DNA of 64,000 nucleotides from Bugula neritina (GCA_964035545.1 OZ037765.1:22700495-22764494), one strand, 5' to 3'. Counted from the first letter of the stretch, positions 1 through 11,989 are shown. Numbers and translations are program-made. The notes: generated by a model from the sequence alone, not told the origin.

Positions 1-263
1 AAAGAGTAAATAAAAATATATCACATTCTCACAATGCACTTTTATTAAATTACCAGATAATAAAGATTCAAAATCTTAGCTAGTGGATTTACACAAATAA
101 AAACAAGTTTTCTTTAACAATACTTGGGAATGGTCACACAATCAGCATTAAAAGATATGACAACCTCAGTAGATTGACGTTATGATGCAACACACTTTAT
201 ATATCATTCACCTCATTACCGTATTTTGAAAGCAACGGCTGATCTTAGTTTAACAGCACTTAG
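1..263. other. No gene seen at left edge
   Basis: AT-rich sequence without an open frame or exon-like segment that I can support. It may be intron of the minus-strand gene whose first two exons lie at 6091-11989, because that gene's remaining exons would lie in this direction. Confidence 0.4.
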
Positions 264-605
264 CCTAGGGCCACACGGTGCGTATTTTCGCATGCGAAAA
301 TTGAAACCACAAGTAGCAAAGGCGTCCACTGTAGCGTCAGTGATGCGTGATAAATAAAGCTTTCATTTTTAAATCGCACTCGCTTTCAATAAAACGCAAT
401 TTACTGGAATTTAGCACTAAAATAACGAAATTGGGCTCGCTTAATCACTACCAGCCAATTAGGTGACGACGACAGAGACGATTCGCACTTGCGTTGAAAA
501 TGCAGAGCGACAAGTGCGAACGTTTTCTCAACTCGCACAGTGGACACCTTTGCTACTTGTGATTTCAATTTTCGCATGCGAAAATACGCACAGTGTGGCC
601 CTAGG
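264..605. mobile_element. MITE, 342 bp, long terminal inverted repeats, CTTAG target duplication
   Basis: The two ends are reverse complements over about 70 bp with a few mismatches. The left end starts CCTAGGGCCACAC, and both arms contain TTTTCGCATGCGAAAA followed by a matching stretch ending near GTCCACTG. CTTAG flanks both ends (259-263 and 606-610), consistent with a 5-bp target-site duplication. There is no coding capacity inside, so this is a non-autonomous DNA transposon; the superfamily is not assigned. Confidence 0.8.
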
Positions 606-3600
606 CTTAGGCTAGAAATACAACGACTACTACTATTTAAATCATGTTATGTGAAACACCATGTCATCTGGAAAATTGGCAAGATTGCAATTTATTTATG
701 TAGAACATTTGAACAGATGAGTATTAATGCTTTATATAACTTTTAATAAAATAAAATTTTCATTTCGGTGTTGTGTCATCATGCCAATGATTCAAGCATC
801 TATCAAGCACCAGCTCACATATGTCATGATACAGCATGACACCATTCCACTACTGAAGCAATAAAGCACTACGCAATCGACAGGAAGCATTCTGCTCTAC
901 TGCCCAAGATCTCTACTGATTGTCAACTTCACTTTCACTGAATCAAAACTTTCACTGAATCACATAAAAAACTGTAGTCTCCAAAGATTTTGAAACGAAA
1001 TTCCATAAACGATTGCACTTAAACTACCTGCACATTAAAAGAACTGGTGAATCAATTATGGAGTATATGCTAATATTGATACTTTTATGCTTGCGAAATT
1101 AAAAGGTGATGCAATGAATTTCAGCAACCAGAGTTGATGATTGCAACCTACTTTGTCAAGACAGAAAAAAGGATTGAAGTTTGAAACTAAAATTAAATCA
1201 ATATTATATAATATTTTCTAAAAAACGTGATGAAACCTAATCTAAAAATGGAATTAAATTAGAAAACTAAAAAAGAAAATCCCCAGGATATTAGCATACA
1301 TTAAGTAACAGCAAAAAACCTGATTAAAAAGAAACAAAAAAGCGCAGATTAATTTAAATGCCAGTACAAATCAAATCACATTAATTCTACATTTTCATGC
1401 AAATTAATTTTTTGTGTAATTAAGTTGAGTAATGGCAGATTACTCAACTTTTTTAAAGCAAGGAAAAGAGCATATGCAATCATTTCCATTAAAAACTGGA
1501 CATTGATCAAATTTCAGTAAAATATTCCATAGCCCTTCATACTCCCACAAACCATTAATCTTCGCAGATATTCATCAAATCCCCCCTCAATATAGGAAAG
1601 TTGTTTAGCTCAGCTATTGAAGGAAAAAAGTAGTCAAAGGTAAGCAAGAATAAACTACAGAACTTTGTTCACATATGAAAAAATGGACATTAACAGTTCA
1701 CCTAACAATTCGAATAACCATTCGTCTACTGACTGTATACTTTAATGAAAGTTCTATTGGTGTATATTACTAGGAGCCACAGGAGGATCTTGCAAGACTG
1801 GAATATGCTTCCAGTTTTAATTTTGTCATTAACTAAGTATGTTAAATTATCTTACAAGACAAGAAAATCGCCTATACACCCAGAATCATGAAACTTACAT
1901 CCTGTCATTATGTATTGATGCAAAAAAAGTTATATAATAGTAGTAATAACTATCATAAATGTTATATATAAAGCAAATTATTAAAATACATCAATTTTAA
2001 ATTTTACTTACACTTGAAATAGACCAGAAAAGACACACTCGAAGTATAGAGTACAGCATGTGATGAAAAGTAATTTAAATTTACTTCCAAGAAACTTCAC
2101 TGATTATTTGTTTAGATATTTATAAGCGATATAATTGGAAGCCAAGCCTGCCATACAGCTAGTTCGCCATAAATCACTCGATTCACTATCACGTGGTATA
2201 AAAGACAGCCTGCAGTAAAATGTTTACTGTATGTAATTAGTCTAATTCCTAGTTTATATTTAAGTAAATATCTATTGTCAATAATAACTAAATGTATTTT
2301 ACTCAGACTTTTGTAACAGGTCAAAGAGTTGTTGTAGATTATCAAACCAAATAAATGAAACTCTTAGTTGTGTATTCAAAGCTGGCAAAAAATTACTTAC
2401 AAAATTATATTAATATGAAACTAGGTTACGATTATTTAGAATGCTAGAATACAAGTATCAAAGTACAACCATAGCAACTTGTGAAAAAATATTTATTAGA
2501 TCAAACTGTAATTAATATTCATCAAGATCTTCAGTTGGAATAATGAGGAAGCTAGAGAAAGGCAGTACACGGTCATGCACTATATTGCAAAGTTTCTTGT
2601 ACAGTTTTACATAATATGAAAAGTACAGTATGTTTTGATCTATAATACACAGAAACAATAATATATGGTGATGCCATCGTTGTTATAGCTTTCCTTTGGT
2701 TGCAGAATTGTGCTGTAGAAAATAATAGGTTTTACAATTTTAAAATGATAAGCTAATAATTGTACAAGTTTGCTTATATATGATAAAACTCTTTTCCAAC
2801 ATACTACTGTATTACTTATAACCGATGCAATGCTCAGTAACATTTTAGCTTTTTTATATCTTGTACAATGTTGGCACCAAGTTAACAGAAATGGCCATGG
2901 CTACCTATGCTTCCAAAACATTTTTTATAAACCAAGGTTATAGTTTGCGTAACAACTTTGCATTGAATCTTCCTATTCATTATTTCTATTATTCTTTTAA
3001 AAACAGCATACGCTAACTTATGAATAAGAAAAGCTAGTAATAAAATAAATGAAAACATAAGTTATTATAGCAAATGGAGACATGGAAAAAATAGGAGTTG
3101 TCATAGCCTAGTAAATCAAGTAAACAGAAGATAACTCAAAATCAAATGAGTTTTACAAATTTAGGCGTTTCTTAAATCATAAGAATACAACACGAAGAGT
3201 TACTTACAAGTTGATCAACTGCTGAGATGTTTTTTTACAGCTGCAATGTGTATGAGAACCTAGTGCTAAATTTTTTTAAGGCTATGGCCTTCTTTTGCCT
3301 CAACCCATGCTAGCAACTGAAGAACTTTAAAGTAGAAAAAGAGTGATTTCAACTGAAAGTGTATTTCAAATTCACCAGTGACTCTTGTGGGATTGAAAAT
3401 ATCAATCTAGTACAATGTATGTAAAACTAGACCAGCACACCTATCCACTAGAATTACAGTTCAACCACAATACTCGTGTAATAATGCTGCACATTACATA
3501 TTAATAATACTATTGGAGTATTAGAGTATAATAATACTGTACGTAATACATGTATCTAATAAAATTAGAGTTTAACAACCCGACTTTCAATACAATACGT

Positions 3601-3677
3601 AAAATATAGCAGAAAACAATCATTGTAGTAAAGTTAAATACCCAACAGGGTCACTCAATGTCAATACAAGAGACAAT
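606..3677. other. Non-coding AT-rich stretch, no gene recognised
   Basis: Both strands were read for exon-like segments and no protein family was recognised. Short open frames here have no splice context or compositional signal. The stretch may be intron or 3' flank of the minus-strand seipin-like gene; I looked for a cysteine-containing second seipin exon and did not find it. Confidence 0.45.
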
Positions 3678-4461
3678 CACCGGCTTTCCATGTACCGATC
3701 TCAGATCGATCTCAGGGAGATCGATCCATGGAAAGACGTCAAAGATCGATCTCAGTCGTTCTGAGCTGGTCGGTCTGTAGAGCTCGAACTCAGATCGATC
3801 TCAAGGTAATAAGACCATGGAAAGACGAAAGATCGATCCGAGAAGTAGAAAAATGACTGCTCGCTAAAATGTCGTCTGCTAATAAAAATGATAACTTATT
3901 GTTAATTACTAAGCAAAGTACTTAATAATTAAGATAGCCACCTTTTCAAGTGGCAAAATTTTGACTTTCAGTAAAATGATTAAGAAAACTTGATTATGTA
4001 AAATTATAGACGGTAGAAGATACAAAAAGTGAGAGCATTTAAATTGAATTTAAACGACTAGTATAACGCACTGTCATTAGTTATTTGCTGCGTAATTTTA
4101 AGCCTAAAAGTCCCATAAGTTTATGAATAAGCTGCACAACAGCTATTAATTTTATATAAGCTGTCAAGCTAAAATATTAAAATTAATTATCTTAAATTGG
4201 CCAAATTACTCCATACTAAAAGCTTTACTGCGTAGAGTTTATAGCTGACGTTAAATTTTAGACTATGAAAATTTTGTTTTTCACCAGCAGTAACTTTTAT
4301 CACTCAGGTGGGTGAAAAAATTATACTATTAGTCTTCACCTAAGAGGAGGCAACTCCGAGAGATCGATCTGACACTCTCATGGAAAAACGATCGATCTGA
4401 GCACATTACTCAGATCGATCTCAGCGAGATCGATCTGAGATCGGTACATGGAAAGCCCGTG
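3678..4461 (+). mobile_element. GATCGATCT-rich element, copy 1 (784 bp)
   Basis: The ends are inverted repeats of about 36 bp: the left starts CACCGGCTTTCCATG and continues into CCGATCTCAGATCGATCTC; the right end is its complement, finishing GGAAAGCCCGTG. Subterminal regions are packed with AGATCGATCT and CCATGGAAAGACG motifs. No open frame of note. AAT precedes the left end and follows the right end, a possible 3-bp duplication. Best read as a non-autonomous DNA element. Confidence 0.7.
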
Positions 4462-4464
4462 AAT

Positions 4465-5240
4465 CACCGGCTTTCCATGGATCGATCTCAGATCGATCTC
4501 GGCGAGATCGATCTGAGAAATGTGCTCAGATCGATCGTTTTTCCATGAGAGTGTCAGATCGATCTCGCGAAGTTGTCTCCTCTTAAGTGAAGGATACTTT
4601 AAAATTATAATTTGTTCACCTATTTGAGTGATTAAAGCTACTACTGTTGAAAACAAGATGGTAGTAGTCTAAAATTTAATCCCAGCTATAAACTATACGC
4701 AGCAAAGCTTTCAGTGTATGGTAATTTGGCCAGTTTAAAATAATTAATTTTAATTTTTTAGCTTGGCAGTTTATATAAAATTAATGGATGTCTTGCAGAT
4801 TATTAATAAACTTACAGGACTGTTAGGCTTAAAATTACAAAGAAAATAGCTAATGAAACTAAGTTTTGAAAGTCATTTAAACTCAATTTAAATTTTCCCA
4901 TTTTTTTACCTTCTACTGCATATAATCGAGTTTTCCTAATCATTGTACTGAAAGTCAAAGTTTTGGCATCTGAAAAAGTGGCTATTATGATTATTTAATA
5001 CTTTGTTTAGTAATTATCAATAAGTTATCATTTTTATTAGCAGACAACATTGTAGCGCGCAGTCTTTTTCTACTTCTCAGAACGATCTGGCTTCTTTCCA
5101 TGGTCTTATTGACATGAGATCGATCTGAGTTCAAGCTCCACAGACCGACCAGCTCAGATCGACGGAGATCGATCTTTGGCGTCTTTCCATGGATCGATCT
5201 CACTGAGATCTATCTGAGATCGGTACGTGGAAAGCCGGTG
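4465..5240 (-). mobile_element. GATCGATCT-rich element, copy 2, inverted
   Basis: This is a near-complete reverse complement of copy 1: the internal segments around 4990-5090 match 3840-3930 on the opposite strand, and the element again ends in CACCGGCTTTCCATG-type termini. Together with copy 1 it forms a head-to-head inverted repeat of about 1.56 kb with only 3 bp between the copies. Confidence 0.7.
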
Positions 5241-5880
5241 AAGGCAATAGGACCATGGAAAGACGAAAAATCGATCCGAGAAGTAGAAAAATGACTGCTC
5301 GTTAAAATGTTGTCTGCTAATAAAAATGATAAATTATTGTTAATTACCAAGCAAAGTATTTAATAATTACGATAGCTACCTTTTCAGGTAGCAAAACTTT
5401 GACTTTCATCAAAATGATTAAGAAAACTCAATTATGTAAAATTATAGACGGTAGAAGATAGGAAAAGTGGGAGCATTCAAGTTGAATTTAAATTACTAGT
5501 AAAACTTACTTTTACTAGTTGTTTGCTGCGTAATTTTAAGCGTCATAGTCTCGTAAGTTTATGAATAATCTGCAAGACAGCTATTAATTTTATATAAGCT
5601 GTCAAGCTGAAATATTAAAATCAATTATCTTAAATTGGCCAAATTACTTCATACTAAAAGCTTTACTGTGCAGAGTTTATAGCTGGCGTTAAATTTTAGA
5701 CTATGGAATTTTTTGATTTTCAACAGCAGTAGCTTTTATCACTCAGATGGGCGAAAAAATTATACTATTAAAGTGCTCTTCACTTAAGAGGAGGCAACTC
5801 CCCGAGATCGATATGACCCTCTCATGGAAAAACAATCAATCTGAGCACATGTCTCAGATCGATCCATGGAAAGCCCGCGA
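5241..5880 (+). mobile_element. GATCGATCT-rich element, copy 3, truncated at one end
   Basis: Direct repeat of copy 1 starting at an internal position (the GACCATGGAAAGACG segment) and running to the CATGGAAAGCCCGCG right end. The left terminal 100 bp or so is missing. It abuts the end of copy 2 directly, which suggests rearrangement rather than independent insertion. Confidence 0.65.
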
Positions 5881-6090
5881 CTGTCTACAATTATTCTTAA
5901 ACACTCTATCATAATGTAATTGAGGTTACAGTAAGCTATGTCAAGAATGGATATTTTTATATCTGTAATTCTAGTAGTTTTACAAAATGTTGTTTCAAAC
6001 ATATTTTTTAATTAGTTCAACATTCACATATAAAGTAAGTTTGTTCAGGAAAGAAGCATCTGATTAAAACAAACTTATGAAGAGACATAC

Positions 6091-9000
6091 CTTAACAACT
6101 TGACTCTTTTGAAAGTAAAGTTGGCGTACAAGTGATGTTTGTGGGATATACACATAGTAGAATGTTCCATATATGAATGCTGCTATTATACTGACAAGTG
6201 TAATCAATATTATTATTATAGTAGCATTCCATGTTATTACAGTTGCTCGGTCTTTTGTGAACCATCCACGCAAGTTCTTGTAATACTGTGATAACGTACC
6301 ACCACCTTCATCAGGTAAGGTCTATAATAACAATATACAGTACATACACATGATAACTAAGAATGTGTTCCCATAATTGAAAGTGTTATAAACAATAATT
6401 TAAAACTATTAGGTAGACCACAACATATATATGATAACTGTTATTTTGAGATTAACAAAATTTAACTAACGAATTGATTCAAGCAAGTATCTAGAGCTGC
6501 AGAATAAAATTTACACAATTTCGTTTTTATATATTAAACCATGTTGGAAATTAAAAGCTAAATTAACACAATTAGTTGGTAGCTAAGGATATTTTTAGAA
6601 AAAACTTGTTCACAATAGACCCTTTTCCAATATCTCTATTACTCAGTTTGTAATTAAGAGTTGTGTCTCCATAGCAGGTATATACTTTAACCTTATTACA
6701 TAGCACTGGTCTTATTAATAATTTAAAGTTTGACTGCTACATAAAATCCAAACTATGCTATAAGCTAGTTCTTTCAGAAAAAAAAATATTTTGGTAGTAG
6801 CAAACATATTAGTATCTCAAAAATATATTCAATAGTATTTCTTCAAAGTAAATTTTTAAAAAATGAACTTGAAAGAATTTTTGTGGTCATTTGTTTATTG
6901 AGAAGTGCTGCAGTGGGAGCCAGGATATAAATTTCATCAATTCTTCAGTGTGCTAACAGTCACCAATCTGAATAACCGAAGCTTGCTTAAAGAATTCCTG
7001 ACACACTTTACTTATATAGCATGAAAATATTCATCTATGTCTTAGCTATTATTTTAACACTCTTTTAGGGTTTCAGGTTTAAACAATTTTGTTTTATAAC
7101 AATTTTAGTGCATGCATGTCCAAAAAACTTTGAGAATTTTTTTCGCCTTTCTGTGACGTATTACACCGCAGTTGCGAGAAATAGATGGAAATGCCGCCTG
7201 TAAGACATTCGGAAAATAAGTATAGGCTATATTTTCCGTTGCATGTAACCTTAGTTTTAGCATTTTTAATTTATCGGACGTCTGTCTAGCCCCCCAATTA
7301 GTGTTTTTTTGTGGAATTTAGGTTTTATTTCATAAACAAATTTCGCGGCAATAAATACATAGCTACCAACTTTAACTTACCGTGTCCGAGTCTGTGCAGT
7401 GTAATTGTGATAAAGTTAAACCTAATACAGAAATAACATAAATACGATATCAATATGAACATATCTGGCTCTGACGAAGAATACTTAGAGCACAGTGAGA
7501 ATCGCAATAAGTATGACTATGACAATCACACTCACGCTGTCACTGAGATTTCTGAAGTAATGCCTAACGGGCTAATGGGCTATCAGTTTGAGCCGTTTAC
7601 GTATCAAGATGAAAATGGAGATGATAGTCATGACAAGGATTTTAATTTTACTGATGAGCAACAGGTGATAATATTTATAATTTTACAGTACCAGTACGAT
7701 TTAATTTTATAAACTATAGTGTTACTAATAGTAGTACTAATACCGTAATACTAATAGTAATACTAATAGTAATACTTTAACTTTAAGTTTATAAGTATAA
7801 GCTAGTATAAGTTATAAATTATTATAATTATAATATTGAATTTTCATTTTGTAATCGTAATGCCAATGCTCAATGCCAATGCTCGTATTGATCCTGGCTT
7901 AATTAGTTAATATAGCTGAGTTTTGTGCTACTAAAGCTTTAGAGCAAGCATGATATCAAATTACAAGCTAAATATTTGATGATTGCTATCAGTTTATATA
8001 ATATTATTAATAATAAAGTGATAATCATTAAATTTAATGATTACAAATTCCAGTCAAGTAATTAAATATTTGATCAATACTAATTTTGTTATTACTACTA
8101 CCAATACAAGTATTAGTATTAATTATTTGTAGTTAGATTTACCTGATAATTTAAGTCAAGGGAAAGACTGTATTTTTATAAATGCATAATAATGATAATT
8201 ATTATTCACTTTTATTGTAATTGTGGTTATACCGATCCTTAACAAAATAAGTTAATCACATACATAATCATATCAAACTTGCATTCACGATGATAGTATT
8301 TAGTATTTTATTTCTAAGCCCCCTATTTCTCTGAATTTCTGCTTTTATAGTATAACATATAGTACTAACAACAATAAAATATTTTAAAATTCCTGAAAAT
8401 TAGTTTATTTCATAGCAAAAATTATGAGTTTGTTTTAATATAAAAAATCTAATTAATTTTTAACTATAAATATAAAAATAGTTTGAACAGTAATGCAAAC
8501 TTGGAATATTTTAAAACCCATGATTTTAAAGTATTTTCAAACTTCAGCCTCATTGGACTCAATTTTCAATACAAAGAAAAATACAGGAAACAAATTTAGA
8601 CACAGTAATTAATGGACTTAATGTGGATGATACTGGTAATAACGTTTTTAGAAAAGCTTGTTTGTTTTGTAGAAAAATATAAGGCCAGCCACGGAGTGGT
8701 GCACTTGCCACCGCTGCCAAAATCAGCCTACAGTGGAACAGTCTGTTTGTTGCCGTGATCATGCTGCAAACCTTCGATTAGATAGCAGCATGGAATGTAT
8801 AACACAGCACCCGGGAGTACAGCAATTGACGCAACCAGCTGTATTAGAAGTTGCATACAGCAGCTACCTGAGATATCATGGTTAGTCAATTGCTACTGTA
8901 TATTAGTAACTGTCATTGTTAGTTTTTCTAGATAGTCTTACTTGATTATTTAGCCAATCATTTATTTTGGTAGATGATTTGTTTGATGAGAAGGCCCATT

Positions 9001-11989
9001 CTCTCAACACTAAAAATAGGTTCTGCAGCTACCGGTTTTTGGTGTTCTGGCTGTTTCCAGATGTTAAAAAAGGTGAGAGACGCCCTTTACCAGCTTGCTT
9101 ATATGATTGGGTGCAAGCTACATTCCCCCCAACTGATGATGAGGAAGAATTTGCTGAATGGATGTTCAGCAAATTCGTGTACAATGAAGATTTATGAACA
9201 TTAACACTCTGGTGATTTTTAGTAGCAGTCAGTTGCTACTGCCTCTTGTAGTGTGTACAGCTTACTATGAGAATAAACCTCATTATTTGCAATCTCCCTG
9301 ACCTTTGAAATTAATTTACCGTTGAGTTTGAGTTGCAATAATGGTGAATATACTTCAATATGGTGACTATTTTTGCGCTGAACTTTTCAAGTGACTCTAA
9401 GATCATATTCTACAATGCTTGAATTTTGATTCAACAAATAGAATTTACTTCACTACTTAGTTATGTAGAGCAATCAGGTATTGCAATATTCCTAGTACAC
9501 TAGAATACCTTATGCAATGTAATATAATATAATATAACAATATTGTTTTTATGAAACTTTGTGACATAGTATAACTTTTTACATATTTTTACCAATATAT
9601 TGTTTTATTTATTGCTATTTATTGTTTTCACATTGCTATTTATGGCTCTAATAAAGTACCAACAAAACCAAATATACAGCTGCTCTACAGTGAAAACGAA
9701 TATCTACATTTCAATGGAAACTGAGACTACAAGTAGATATATTGTCCAAATTTATTTTTGACACACCTTGAGGTGGAAAATTAAAAATATTATTTCCATT
9801 ACACAAAAATATTTGTTTTTTTGTTGCATTAGAACATGCATTTTAAATAAAAATAAATATGGAGAAAAGCTATGAATTCAGTTTTTGAGCTAAGTGAACA
9901 ATACTATTTCGCCATATTTCTATATACCAGCATTGAACAGCTTTGCTTCTAATCTTTTTCTGCATCCTTTTAGGTGTTTGCACATATTTATTGTGTCCTA
10001 TTCCTTTCTGTAGGCCCTTCTTTTCTGGCTTAAGATTGAGAGCTGGTTTTTTAGTTTGACTTGGCAAAGCTCTAAAATATTATTATATATGAAGGTAAAT
10101 GGAAAAGTATTATTGAAACAGCTGCAGAAAATCTCAATTGCTATCTATATCATATTTCAATTTCATTGCTCAAGATCGCATTTTCAATATTATAATCCTT
10201 ACAGAAAACCAGGGTCTGATCTTTTTAACCAACGAGCTTCTTTAGGTGTGATAGTGGCCGCCTGCTGACTTTGTTTCGGAGGAGTTAATGGAGTGCATCC
10301 AGTTGCACCCTCAGTTTCCACTAAATGAATAGTTGGGACTGCTGTTTTCTCTAAATGCAATCTAAAGAGTAAATCAAAGACAATGAATTTTTATTCTTTC
10401 AATAAGCTAAGTGAACAATATTTACCATTAATTTTTACTGGTATTGATGATGGGCACCATTACCAGTATCATACTCATAGCATGAGTATCAGTGCGTATG
10501 AATCATAATATTAATGGTATGTATCCAAGTGACTATGACACATTCTGATAATCATAAGTCTTTCATATTATCGCCATTATAAATGAATTTCCTTACAATA
10601 ATGGTTATCGTGTAAATCATAAATGCAAACTTGTACTTGCAAGTTTATGTCATAGTCACATGAAATTGAATCAACACGGTCATGACAATCTTATTGACTT
10701 ATACCAACTTGTAGTAATACTTAATAGTTATAGTTATACTTATTGTTGAAAATCAACATTAAAAAAACTATCATTATCGTCTAATTCTATCACAATCACT
10801 AAGTCAGTATCACTATGAGTTTGAGTGAGTTATTCACTTACATGTTAATGAGTTTTGCTTTATACATGCCCATATTTGTAAATTGTTCATCACCAAAATG
10901 CTGAAAACACAAACGAGAGTTGTTATCAGGCAGAAAGTTTTTTCTTTTTGTATTGACAAACTTGGTCTATTTTTCACCACACACAGTATCAGCAGGCCAT
11001 TTAAACATGTGTTTTTCCTTGTACGAACACATTGCAGCTTCACACACTCTTCTTTTGCATTTGCCTTTAGAACTTGAAGCCATTCGTGTAGTCATGTCGA
11101 CAGTAAGTGCAAGTGTAACTAGTAATATAGGTAGTAAGTTTGTTCATTAGAGTCCAATGGCAATATGAATATGAAATCGAATTTATATAGATAGCAAGCG
11201 ACTACTACTAGTAGTAGTACTACTAGGCACAGGTTATATTGGTAATATCCGGTTACGGTAATGATAATCTATTTGGAAGCGTAATAATTTACATAATTGA
11301 ATATGCAATTATTTGTCATGTTTTATAGAAAAGTTTGCCACTCGTTGGATTTAGCTAATTTCTTTTTTAACAATATCGTGTTATCACCGTACTTAGCCAC
11401 CCGTTCTAATTACATCGTGAGGGTGAGGCTATTTCATTTTTCCGATGCTCAAAATTTCTAACGGAAGTAACTTTAGCTCCTAATATCAATAATAAAATGG
11501 TATCATTTGTTTTTTTCATTGAGCATTAGTTGTACTCTGTGTTTTAAAATTTATGTCAGTGTAGTGATTTATCTGTGTGTTGCAGTGGCTAAAAATAACA
11601 CGCTGCGAAAGTATGCAATTATTACTATTAGTTATATAGTAACTAGGACTCGAAGCAGACCGGAAACCGGCGTAATACGTGTGCACTGAGAGCTTAGAAA
11701 TTCGAAAGTTTTTTGGACATGCATGCACTAAACTTGTTATAAAATGAAATAGTATAGCCATCCACCCTTAAAGGGATGCTTAATTGATAGCTAAGATATA
11801 GATGAATATTTTTATGCTATATAAGTAAAGTGTGTCAGGGATTCTTTAAGGTATGTACCTGCTAAAGAGGCACAACTCTCAATTATAAATTGAATACTAG
11901 AGACATTAGAAAAAATATTGCTAACAATTCAATTGCTTCAGTTGTGAAAGTTGCCTCATACCAACCTGTAGAGTGGAGTCTGATGACAT
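6091..11989 (-). CDS. Probable seipin-like ER membrane protein, first two exons only
   Basis: Exons on the minus strand: 11989-11966 (ATG plus eight codons, donor GTTGGT) and 6321-6091 (77 codons, donor GTATGT). Both junctions are phase 0. The 85 residues contain a soluble N-terminus (TLPDEGGGTLSQYYKNLRGW), then a hydrophobic membrane segment of about 24 residues ending IYGTFYYVYIP, followed by a VRQLYFQ stretch. The motif 'YG-FYY-YxP...V..(V/L)(H/Y)FQ' right after the first membrane helix is typical of seipin, the ER protein that organises lipid-droplet formation. The rest of the protein was not found between 1 and 6090, so the gene probably continues past the window edge. Intron 1 (5.6 kb) contains a whole transposon. 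Family call rests on one exon; exon 1 rests on phase, ATG and donor only. Confidence 0.45.
6620..6885 (-). repeat. Dispersed repeat, copy in seipin-like intron
   Basis: About 265 bp matching the reverse complement of 25035-25295 through several blocks (for example TATTTTGGTAGTAGCA and ATAAAATCCAAACTATGCTATA-like sequence). A short stretch just right of the transposon (about 11860-11925) matches one end of the same repeat in the other orientation. No coding capacity; class unknown. Confidence 0.6.
6991..7160 (+). repeat. Left terminal inverted repeat of the Kolobok-like element
   Basis: Pairs with about 11690-11845. The strongest blocks are the outer 75 bp and the segment around 7108-7140. 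Confidence 0.7.
7455..9197 (+). CDS. P2X7-type zinc-ballast domain protein (no channel), 213 aa, transposon-borne
   Basis: Three exons: 7455-7664, 8673-8880 and 8974-9197, all with GT-AG boundaries and compatible phases (0, then 1). The N-terminal 70 residues are acidic and include GYQFEPF. Exon 2 gives the cysteine pattern WCTCHRC, then SVCCRDH, then MECITQHPG; exon 3 gives NTKNRFCSYRFLVFWLF and LPACLYDWVQATFP. These correspond in order to the intracellular ballast domain of P2X7 receptors, which binds zinc and guanine nucleotide. There are no P2X transmembrane helices or ATP-binding ectodomain, so it is not a receptor. Stand-alone ballast proteins are common in invertebrates. The gene is intact, lies between the transposon repeats, and has AATAAA 75 bp after the stop. 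Function unknown. Confidence 0.75.
9272..9277 (+). terminator. Poly(A) signal of the P2X7-ballast gene
   Basis: AATAAA located 75 bp after the TGA stop at 9197, the first such hexamer downstream. Confidence 0.5.
9870..11095 (-). pseudogene. THAP zinc-finger protein with an internal stop codon
   Basis: Minus-strand exons 11095-10842, 10361-10203 and 10071-9870 join in one frame (205 codons) with GT-AG boundaries. Exon 1 encodes a THAP C2CH zinc finger: two N-terminal cysteines (KCKRRVCEAAMC region), HMFKWP, TKFVNTKRKNF, and LCFQHFGDEQF supplying the C-x2-H pair. A TAG at 10969-10967 (codon 43) falls where the family usually has the conserved Trp before KFV; a single G-to-A change explains it. 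Exons 2-3 are basic and proline-rich (TPLTPPKQS, then KKPALNLKPEKKG). THAP fingers bind DNA, and in transposons bind element ends. Frames are otherwise intact, so inactivation is recent, or the stop is a polymorphism or sequencing error. Confidence 0.7.
11690..11845 (-). repeat. Right terminal inverted repeat of the Kolobok-like element
   Basis: Reverse complement of 6991-7160 with moderate divergence; ends next to TTAA at 11846-11849. Confidence 0.7.

Larger units (their letters stand above)
6991..11845. mobile_element. Kolobok-like DNA transposon, 4.86 kb, TTAA target site
   Basis: Left end 6991 and right end 11845 are inverted repeats beginning AGAATTCCTGACACAC and, on the other strand, AGAATCCCTGACACAC, continuing through CTTTACTTATATAGCAT and on with decreasing identity for about 150-170 bp, including the shared GTGCATGCATGTCCAAAAA block. 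TTAA flanks both ends (6987-6990 and 11846-11849). TTAA duplication plus an internal THAP-domain gene suggests the Kolobok superfamily; piggyBac also uses TTAA but lacks THAP. No DDE transposase gene was recognised, so this copy is probably non-autonomous. It carries a P2X7-ballast gene (plus) and a THAP gene (minus). Confidence 0.75.

Noticed and set aside
1510-1620. Minus-strand exon-like segment (FDEYLRRLMVCGSMKGYG)
   Set aside because: No acceptable splice acceptor in phase and no family similarity.
7455-9197. P2X receptor channel
   Set aside because: Only the cysteine-rich intracellular ballast domain is present; no transmembrane helices or ATP-binding ectodomain.
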